The position numbers were made by a program, and so were the translations under genes. From positions 1 through 11,272 of the forward strand of contig DCVU01000080.1 in assembly GCA_002327415.1 (NCBI GenBank): a stretch of 11,272 nt of DNA, in the 5' to 3' direction. Shown piece by piece: positions 6,783 to 11,272 of the stretch (position 1 is its first letter; the number at the start of each line of letters is the position of its first letter). Under the pieces are notes generated by a model. It saw only the letters and a list, made by a program, of their open reading frames with translations. It was not told where the DNA came from and searched no databases. The DNA comes from Smithella sp. UBA2180 (GTDB lineage: Bacteria; Desulfobacterota; Syntrophia; Syntrophales; Smithellaceae).

Positions 6783-8090
6783 ATGTCAAAAACTAATAAA
6801 GATAAGCGGTTTTTCAGTATAGGAAGCGTTTTCTTCTTGCTTATCGTAATCCCCTTATCATTAATGGCTTTCTTGATTGCCAACGGCATGTTTAAGTTGG
6901 GGGTTACCATAAAAGAGAGAACCGTTAACGTTCTCGACAATAAAGTTCAGGAAGATATAAGAGCGAGAGCCGTCAATGCGGCAAACGAAGTTGCCAGTTT
7001 CCTCGCAGAATGCAATAAAGATTTACAAATCTCAATAATAATTCCCTCAAACGAAACTGTATACAAACAGTTTGTTTCTGAAAATAAAAAACCGGTCTGG
7101 GCCAAAATTGATGGTAAAATACAGCAGGTATTGATCCCGCTGTACAAAGAAATGGCTCTGATTGACAAAAACGGCAACGAACAAATTAAAATTGTTGACG
7201 GTAAAGTGATACCGGCGCAAAAACTGGTTAATGTCAGCAATCCGGCCAATACAACTTATAAGACTGAAGATTATTTTGCCAAGACAAGAAAACTGAATAA
7301 AGGTGAATTTTATGTTTCACCTGTAACAGGTTTATATGTCGATAAGGCAGCGTTTGATAAGGGCCAAAGGTTTTCCGGAATCATCCGTTTTACAACACCA
7401 ATATTCAATAAAGACGGTTTCGCAGGTATAATTGTACTGTCTCTGGATTATCGTCATCTGGCCGAGTTCACCGATCATCTTGTTCCTACGCAGGCGAGTA
7501 GAGTAATTAAAACTGATACATCCACAGGAAATTACGCTTACATGATCGATAATCGCGGTTACGTAATTGCCCATCCAAGCGATTTTCATATTGTTGGTCT
7601 TAATCCTAACGGAACAACTGTTCCAACTGTTACGGCTCAGAACGCAACAGAACTGGCCAAGAAAGGCGCAGAAGCGCTAAATCTCTTCCAGTTGGGTTTT
7701 ATGGATCCTAATTTGTTTACTATCGCAAAAGAGGCCGCACAAGGAAAATCAGGCGTTTTAATGTACAAATTTGGTGGGATCAGCAAGTTCGTCGCTTATG
7801 CGCCAATCAAGTTTTACGCGTCAAATCTTCCTGCACCTGCCGGTTTTGGCTGGATAGGTTTAGGACTGGAAGTCGATAAATTTAACGAAGAATCAGCGAA
7901 GCTATCTAAAAATATTGACAAGGAATCTAAAGCATGGACTGCTACGGTCATTTTGATCCTTATCGCTTCCATGATTATTCTGTTCTTCATTATGCTGCTT
8001 TTGGTTCGTGGAATAAGCCGTTCATTACGAGCAGAAATTCCAGAAGGATCGGAAAACGTGCCATTCGATGATGATGACGATGATAAATAA
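6783..8090 (+). CDS. Stand-alone dCache membrane sensor without output domain
   Basis: The 435-residue protein has a membrane helix at about 14-35, a large extracytoplasmic part at about 40-380, and a second helix at about 386-408. Only about 27 cytoplasmic residues follow, ending in six Asp and a Lys. The extracytoplasmic part reads as a double Cache domain: the membrane-distal half ends in IIRFTTPIFNKDGFAGIIVLS (201-220) and the second half contains YAYMIDNRGYVIAHPSDF (251-268). After the second helix, RGISRSLRAEIP resembles the opening of a HAMP domain. No HAMP helix pair, kinase, chemoreceptor or cyclase module follows, and a terminator comes 31 bp after the stop, so the short form appears intended. 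AGGGGG lies about 8 nt before ATG 6783. The gene is probably cotranscribed with the c-subunit gene. It may bind a ligand and signal through a partner such as the nearby dCache kinase, or be a degenerate receptor. Confidence 0.85.
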   Translation: MSKTNKDKRFFSIGSVFFLLIVIPLSLMAFLIANGMFKLGVTIKERTVNVLDNKVQEDIRARAVNAANEVASFLAECNKDLQISIIIPSNETVYKQFVSENKKPVWAKIDGKIQQVLIPLYKEMALIDKNGNEQIKIVDGKVIPAQKLVNVSNPANTTYKTEDYFAKTRKLNKGEFYVSPVTGLYVDKAAFDKGQRFSGIIRFTTPIFNKDGFAGIIVLSLDYRHLAEFTDHLVPTQASRVIKTDTSTGNYAYMIDNRGYVIAHPSDFHIVGLNPNGTTVPTVTAQNATELAKKGAEALNLFQLGFMDPNLFTIAKEAAQGKSGVLMYKFGGISKFVAYAPIKFYASNLPAPAGFGWIGLGLEVDKFNEESAKLSKNIDKESKAWTATVILILIASMIILFFIMLLLVRGISRSLRAEIPEGSENVPFDDDDDDK

Positions 8091-8121
8091 TTAAGTTTAA
8101 TTTAATAAATTAACCAAACCC

Positions 8122-8149
8122 AAAGGCCGAATTTCGATTCGGCCTTTTT
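8122..8149 (+). terminator. Intrinsic terminator of the c-subunit/dCache operon
   Basis: AAAGGCCGAAT (8122-8132), the loop TTCG and ATTCGGCCTTT (8137-8147) form an 11-bp perfect stem with a GC-rich core, followed by further T residues. It lies 31 bp after the dCache stop. The A-run on the other side could also give some termination on the minus strand. Confidence 0.92.
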
Positions 8150-8280
8150 AATGATAATCCAATTCCGCAGCACTACGTTTGCAAAATTGGATTATCATTA
8201 TCCCATTCCGCTACGCTTCAGGGATAATTCCACTTTTGCTTCGAGCATCATTTCATTCGCTCTCAGCGAGTGTCATTAAA
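8149..8280. repeat. Second cluster of intergenic hairpin repeats
   Basis: TAATGATAATCCAATT (8149-8164) and its exact complement at 8185-8200 form a 16-bp stem around a 20-nt loop containing GCACTACGTTT. A second stem, ATTATCCC (8197-8204) with GGGATAAT (8221-8228), encloses CCGCTACGCTTC. It shares 4 bp with the first, so the two are probably alternative folds. ATTCGCTCTCAGCGAGTG (8255-8272) is close to the reverse complement of a segment at 5720-5736. The GCACTACGTTT loop also occurs in the hairpin at 5890-5919, and GGGATAATTC recurs in both clusters. Confidence 0.7.
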
Positions 8281-8325
8281 AATAAAATGGCTTTTAATCA
8301 AATACAATATATAATAATCCACATG

Positions 8326-8342
8326 CAAACTATAATAGTTTG
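8326..8342. promoter_or_regulatory. Palindrome enclosing a TATAAT box, possible operator
   Basis: CAAACTATAATAGTTTG is a perfect 7-bp inverted repeat with a 3-nt centre, and the sequence TATAAT (8331-8336) is embedded in it. It lies 45 bp before the ATG at 8387. No good -35 hexamer is found 16-18 bp upstream. It may be an operator on a promoter that needs an activator, or a chance AT-rich dyad. Confidence 0.4.
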
Positions 8343-8386
8343 TGTCACTATTAATATTATTTTACTTCAAATAAAAGGAGGACGAA

Positions 8387-8578
8387 ATGAATTATTTACC
8401 GCATCTGATCGCTTTGGTTATCGGCTGTATCGTTCTTTGGATAATAAAAAGAAAATATAAAAAAATAAGCAACAGCGAATTGATCATGGTATTCATTCTT
8501 TTCGTTATATTAATCGCTATCTTTACAGAACTGGGAATGGATCTGATAAAAAGACTTATAAGTTTTATCCAAGTATAG
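8387..8578 (+). CDS. Small two-helix membrane protein, function unknown
   Basis: The 63-residue protein starts MNYLPHLIALVIGCIVLWII. It has one hydrophobic helix at about 3-20, a basic loop (KRKYKK), and a second helix at about 32-48. A very strong ribosome site, AAGGAGG (8375-8381), is placed 5 nt before the ATG, which supports real translation. An AtpZ/AtpI-like gene lies about 80 bp downstream on the same strand, so the two may be cotranscribed. I recognise no family. The size and topology would fit a small membrane-complex accessory protein, but nothing shows this directly. Confidence 0.7.
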   Translation: MNYLPHLIALVIGCIVLWIIKRKYKKISNSELIMVFILFVILIAIFTELGMDLIKRLISFIQV

Positions 8579-8661
8579 TAAATGCCGCCCGTGTAATAGC
8601 CAGGCATAAAAAGTTTGTTAAACACGTTTTCATGTTCATATTTTGATGTGGCTTGAGGAAA

Positions 8662-8916
8662 ATGAAGGGTTACCTGATAGGGAAAAAACCAAAGGAAAAC
8701 CGCGAGAAGTTCAAAGACCTTAGCGGAATTCTGATGTTATCAGCCTGGGGACTTGCGATGGTTTTGTCTTCTTTCCTTTTCTTATTCATCGGTTATCTTG
8801 TAGATGAAATCCTGGGAACCACGCCTAATTTTATGCTGTGTTCTTTCTTTCTGGCAATCGGTTTGTGTATGTGGATGATTTATAATGAGGCAAAGGACAG
8901 AGGGAAGAAGCTGTGA
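8662..8916 (+). CDS. AtpZ/AtpI-like F0F1 ATP synthase accessory protein
   Basis: The 84-residue protein has two membrane helices, at about 22-46 and 54-74, joined by GYLVDEILGTTPNF (44-57). That loop matches the AtpZ/AtpI pattern of a Gly-Tyr and Asp at the end of helix 1, then 'GTTP.F' before helix 2. Family members are small proteins linked to c-ring assembly or Mg/Ca transport and usually lie at the start of the atp operon. GAGG lies 3-4 nt before ATG 8662. An upstream in-frame TTG at 8653 lacks any ribosome site and is not preferred. No atpB follows; instead the gene faces rnpB, with 41 bp between them. It is probably related in function to the c-subunit gene about 2 kb upstream. Confidence 0.8.
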   Translation: MKGYLIGKKPKENREKFKDLSGILMLSAWGLAMVLSSFLFLFIGYLVDEILGTTPNFMLCSFFLAIGLCMWMIYNEAKDRGKKL

Positions 8917-8957
8917 CAGAATATGGTTAAATATCTTCAGATTATAATAATTACAGG

Positions 8958-9340
8958 CACGAGAGAAGATCATAAGCCGAGTCCTGTCCCACGATTAGGT
9001 TACCCTGCACGCGGTGATGATCATTCATCTGGGACGTAAGTTGCCTTACGCCTCTAGCGACACTACCCGAGAACATCAGGCGGGCAGCCCTTAAACGTTC
9101 TCCTATTTGGTCTTGCTCCGGATGGGGTTTACCATGCCTTTTCCGTCACCGGAAAAGCGGTGAGCTCTTACCTCGCCTTTTCACCCTTACCTGACGTATA
9201 CGCCAAGCGGTATATTTTCTGTGGCACTTTCCTTAGGGTCGCCCCCAGTCGCCGTTAGCGACCATCCTGCCCTGTGGAGCTCGGACTTTCCTCCAGCAGA
9301 AAAATTCTGCCAGCGATCATCTGATCTTCTCCGGCCTTTG
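8958..9340 (-). ncRNA. rnpB: RNase P RNA, bacterial class A
   Basis: This is the catalytic RNA that matures the 5' ends of tRNAs. On the minus strand, conserved region I is GAGGAAAGTCC (9293-9283), followed by CACAGGGCAGGATGG (9276-9262). GGAGCAAGACCAAATAGG occupies 9119-9102, AGATGAATGATCATC 9030-9016, and CTCGGCTTAT 8981-8972. The end helix P1 pairs GAGAAGATCA (9331-9322) with TGATCTTCTC (8972-8963). Region I CCGAG pairs with CTCGG near the 3' end, where many class A RNAs have CCGGG/CCCGG. The P3 hairpin is short (GCAGAA/TTCTGC around a T loop). No clear U-rich terminator follows, so the 3' end at about 8958 is approximate. The open frames crossing this region are not genes. Confidence 0.97.
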
Positions 9341-9346
9341 CTTTTA

Positions 9347-9375
9347 AGTTTACACTTGATTTATCTTTCTTTCAA
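9347..9375 (-). promoter_or_regulatory. Sigma70 promoter of rnpB
   Basis: Minus-strand TTGAAA (9375-9370), a 17-bp spacer and TAAACT (9352-9347) place the start site near 9340. That agrees with the RNase P RNA 5' end deduced from helix P1. The agreement of two independent lines supports the call. Confidence 0.7.
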
Positions 9376-9541
9376 GACATGTTTTATAAATAATGCATCT
9401 TAAAAAAATATCCTAATATTAAATAGATAGCGACAATCAAGTTTTAAAATGACACTGCGGCAAATAAACCCAAATTTGTGGCAACATTCATTTCAGCTAT
9501 CCCCTGCAGATAAGCGAACAGCTAAAATCCGCCTTTTCACC

Positions 9542-9590
9542 AATTTAGCCAATTTAGCCTTGACAAATAAATTCTACTATGATCTATAAA
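9542..9590 (+). promoter_or_regulatory. Candidate rpmH promoter preceded by a tandem 9-bp repeat
   Basis: A perfect TTGACA at 9560-9565 is followed by TATAAA at 9585-9590. The 19-bp spacer is long, so the -10 assignment is uncertain. AATTTAGCC occurs twice in tandem (9542-9550 and 9551-9559) and abuts the -35, where an UP element or regulator could act. Transcription would begin near 9597, some 20 nt before rpmH. The remainder of 9376-9541 shows no gene. Confidence 0.5.
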
Positions 9591-9618
9591 TTAATTCATT
9601 ACTTTTAAAGGATTAACC

Positions 9619-9756
9619 ATGAAAAAGACTTTGACCAATAAAACAAATACCAAAAGAAAGAAGACCCACGGTTTTCTCGTTCGTATGGCTTCAAAATCCG
9701 GCAGGCAAGTTTTGAGCCGCAGAAGAGCCAAGGGAAGAAAACGTTTAGCCGTATAA
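9619..9756 (+). CDS. rpmH: Ribosomal protein L34
   Basis: The 45-residue basic protein contains the L34 core TKRKKTHGFLVRM (11-23) and ends SRRRAKGRKRLAV, the expected tail. L34 is a small component of the 50S subunit. AAAGGA sits 6 nt before the ATG. The N-terminus reads MKKTLTNKTNTKRKK instead of the usual form close to MKRTYQPS, so the first ten residues are divergent while the rest is canonical. It heads the conserved order rpmH-rnpA-yidD-yidC. The gene is easily missed because of its length. Confidence 0.97.
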   Translation: MKKTLTNKTNTKRKKTHGFLVRMASKSGRQVLSRRRAKGRKRLAV

Positions 9757-9792
9757 ATTCAGGACCTTGTACCTCAAGGATGGTCGGTATGC

Positions 9793-10140
9793 ATGGAAGA
9801 ACAATCTTACCGGAAATTGGAAAGGATTACTAATCACAGTAGATATAGAATTATTTACCAACAGGGGGTGTGGAGAAGTTCTCAACACTTTACAATCATA
9901 GCATGCAGTAATTTTCAAGGGGCTAGAAGGCTTGGACTTACCGTAACCAAAAAAGTGGGAAACGCAGTAAAAAGAAACAGAATCAAAAGATTGATCAGAG
10001 AATTTTTTCGCCTCAACAAGAGCTTGTTTCCCGCCGGGCATGATGTCGTAATCATTGCTAAAAAAAATATGCCGCCCCTTACTTATCTCGAAGCATGCAA
10101 AGAATTGACGGAATTCTTCACACAGAAAAATAATATATAA
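9793..10140 (+). CDS. rnpA: RNase P protein component
   Basis: The 115-residue basic protein is the cofactor of RNase P and helps bind the pre-tRNA leader. The family signature is the RNR motif, KKVGNAVKRNRIKRLIREFFR from residue 53. It follows a strand with RRLGLTVT and a region near residue 33 (HFTIIAC). ATG 9793 is the only reasonable start: the frame is open back to the rpmH stop, with no other start codon. The nearest ribosome site, AAGGA, is 12 nt upstream, rather far, suggesting modest initiation or coupling to rpmH. The gap to rpmH is 36 bp and to yidD 3 bp. The RNA partner gene lies about 450 bp upstream on the other strand. Confidence 0.96.
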   Translation: MEEQSYRKLERITNHSRYRIIYQQGVWRSSQHFTIIACSNFQGARRLGLTVTKKVGNAVKRNRIKRLIREFFRLNKSLFPAGHDVVIIAKKNMPPLTYLEACKELTEFFTQKNNI

Positions 10141-10143
10141 TTT

Positions 10144-10371
10144 ATGCTCAAGACAATTTTGTTAAAATTTTTTGTTTCCATAATTCGTCTATACCAAATT
10201 TGCGTATCACCTTTCTTTTTCGCTCCATGTTGCCGCTTCTATCCATCATGCTCCGAATATACCATCTCGGCAATTAAACTGCATGGACCGGCAAAAGGAA
10301 CGTTCCTGGGCATAAAAAGAATCCTTCGTTGTCACCCCCTGCACCCCGGCGGTTATGATCCCGTCAAGTAA
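10144..10371 (+). CDS. yidD: YidD membrane-protein insertion efficiency factor
   Basis: The 75-residue protein has the YidD signature CCRFYPSCSEYTISAIKLHG (29-48), followed by KRILRCHPLHPGGYDPV at the C-terminus. An amphipathic or hydrophobic N-terminal helix (residues 4-26) would associate with the inner membrane. It is thought to assist YidC-mediated insertion. The gene starts 3 bp after the rnpA stop and ends 20 bp before yidC, so the three are cotranscribed. The length is normal. Confidence 0.97.
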   Translation: MLKTILLKFFVSIIRLYQICVSPFFFAPCCRFYPSCSEYTISAIKLHGPAKGTFLGIKRILRCHPLHPGGYDPVK

Positions 10372-10391
10372 AATGAAATTGGAGGTTTTTA

Positions 10392-11272
10392 ATGGATAAA
10401 AGGACAATTCTGGCCGTAGTCCTGTCACTTGCCGTACTTTTGGTATATCAGTTATTTTTTCTCAAACAACCGGCGCAAAAGCAGGCAACTCCGGCTCAAG
10501 AATCAAAACAAATCATCAAAGATACCGCTGCAAAAACACCCCATACGGCGGTAGCGTTAAAACCAGCAATCACACAGACTGTCGCTAAAAAAGAAGCTGC
10601 GCCCAAAGATATCAAGGTAGAAACTAAGAACTACACGGCGATATTTTCCACCAAAGGCGCTGCTTTGAAATCGTTTCAACTCAAAGGATATAAGAAAGAA
10701 TGTGCCAAATGCACTGACGATATTTATCCTGTAATTAAGAATTCTATAACCGGCACGAAGCAACCGGCCAAAGCAAAAAATAAAGAGCCGATAGAACTTG
10801 TAGTAATTAATGAATCCATGCCTTATCCATTGGCAATCACCTTTCCCGAATCAGCCCCTGAAATTACCGCTGACTCCGTTTATGATGTTGATGTAACCAA
10901 TCCGGATATGAAAAATTCCAAAGAAAGAAATCGTTTAGTTTTTTTCCGGATTTTTAATGGACTTAAAATAGAAAAGATTTTTACTTTCAATCCCGATAAT
11001 TATTCAATCGCACTGGACGTAAAAGTATCCAACCTTACTAACTCCCCGATGACCCAGATACCTCATCTTAACTGGTACGAGTATTCGGATCCAAAAAAAG
11101 AAAAAGACAGCTACAGCAATGAAGGACCTGTCGCCTATGTCTCCAAGTCCATCAAGCGTAAGAAAGTTTCGGATATATCGGCTGATACGAGTCTCGGTCC
11201 TGATGTTTCCTGGGGTGGATTTGAGAAGAAATATTTTATGGCGGCAGTTATACCGCAAGATCCGTCCCTGAC
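10392..11272 (+). CDS. yidC: Membrane protein insertase YidC, partial (C-terminus beyond right edge)
   Basis: About 293 codons are present and open to the edge. The N-terminus MDKRTILAVVLSLAVLLVYQ is the first membrane helix. A Lys-, Ala- and Gln-rich linker follows (about 26-80), then the periplasmic P1 beta-domain with NYTAIFSTKGAALKSFQLKGY and, near the edge, WGGFEKKYFMAAVIP, a conserved YidC pattern. The insertase core with the five C-terminal helices lies outside the window. GGAGG (10381-10385) is 6 nt before the ATG. YidC inserts inner-membrane proteins, including F0 subunit c in E. coli, which is a functional link to the c-subunit gene in this window. The extended P1 domain is the Gram-negative form. 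Confidence 0.96.
   Translation, partial: MDKRTILAVVLSLAVLLVYQLFFLKQPAQKQATPAQESKQIIKDTAAKTPHTAVALKPAITQTVAKKEAAPKDIKVETKNYTAIFSTKGAALKSFQLKGYKKECAKCTDDIYPVIKNSITGTKQPAKAKNKEPIELVVINESMPYPLAITFPESAPEITADSVYDVDVTNPDMKNSKERNRLVFFRIFNGLKIEKIFTFNPDNYSIALDVKVSNLTNSPMTQIPHLNWYEYSDPKKEKDSYSNEGPVAYVSKSIKRKKVSDISADTSLGPDVSWGGFEKKYFMAAVIPQDPSL

Noticed and set aside
8067..8087. Asp-rich C-terminus resembling an enterokinase site (DDDDK)
   Set aside because: It is a coincidence of an acidic tail; no processing role can be inferred.
8314..8322. TAATCCACA, one mismatch from a DnaA box
   Set aside because: It is a single imperfect box with no companions, AT-rich unwinding array or adjacent dnaA; the presence of rpmH alone does not make an origin.
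8179..8460. 93-codon plus-strand frame
   Set aside because: It begins inside a hairpin repeat and overlaps the small gene at 8387, which has a far better ribosome site.
1385..8609. Shared 10-mer CCAGGCATAA at 1385 and 8600
   Set aside because: Matches of ten bases are expected by chance many times in a window of this size, and there is no shared context.
9221..9403. 60-codon plus-strand frame
   Set aside because: It lies mostly within RNase P RNA and its promoter.
9745..10041. 98-codon minus-strand frame
   Set aside because: It is antisense to rnpA, whose RNR motif is unmistakable.
1..11272. CRISPR array, tRNA, insertion sequence or phage genes
   Set aside because: No regularly spaced repeats, cloverleaf genes, transposase or phage-like proteins were seen on either strand.

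Overview
The window looks like a chromosome segment of a moderately AT-rich Gram-negative bacterium, most plausibly a deltaproteobacterium (Desulfobacterota) of the Syntrophus/Smithella type. The basis is indirect: a class A RNase P RNA, a c subunit with a signal-peptide-like leader, a sigma54 response regulator paired with a large dCache/PAS histidine kinase, and many intergenic hairpin repeats. The taxonomic call is an inference.

Layout. (1) 1-553, minus strand: a BrnT toxin gene followed by an overlapping CopG/BrnA-type antitoxin gene cut by the left edge. They are served by a near-consensus sigma70 promoter placed so that the toxin mRNA should be almost leaderless. (2) 741-1277, minus: a DUF4337 membrane/coiled-coil protein, flanked on both sides by short palindromic repeats. 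(3) 1430-5619, minus: a tight operon of a 59-residue two-helix membrane protein, a dCache-PAS-PAS histidine kinase and an NtrC/AtoC-type sigma54 activator, with a recognisable promoter at 5678-5706. (4) 5720-5975: a cluster of hairpins with no gene. (5) 6234-8149, plus: a sigma54-like promoter, an F0 c-subunit gene, a stand-alone dCache membrane protein with no output domain, and a strong intrinsic terminator. (6) 8149-8280: a second hairpin cluster related to the first. (7) 8387-8916, plus: a small two-helix membrane protein and an AtpZ/AtpI-like protein. (8) 8958-9340, minus: rnpB with its own promoter. (9) 9619 to the right edge, plus: rpmH-rnpA-yidD-yidC, with yidC cut by the edge.

How the parts may work together. 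The kinase and regulator form a complete phosphorelay whose output would be sigma54-dependent transcription. The best sigma54 promoter match I found lies in the divergent intergenic region, upstream of the c-subunit/dCache operon, so local control of that operon is the leading hypothesis. The c subunit and AtpZ are the only ATP synthase genes here; atpB, the b subunits and the F1 genes must be elsewhere. The right end is the conserved ribosomal protein L34/RNase P/membrane insertase cluster. Here the RNA subunit of RNase P is divergent to the gene pair carrying its protein subunit, so both RNase P components sit within about 1.2 kb.
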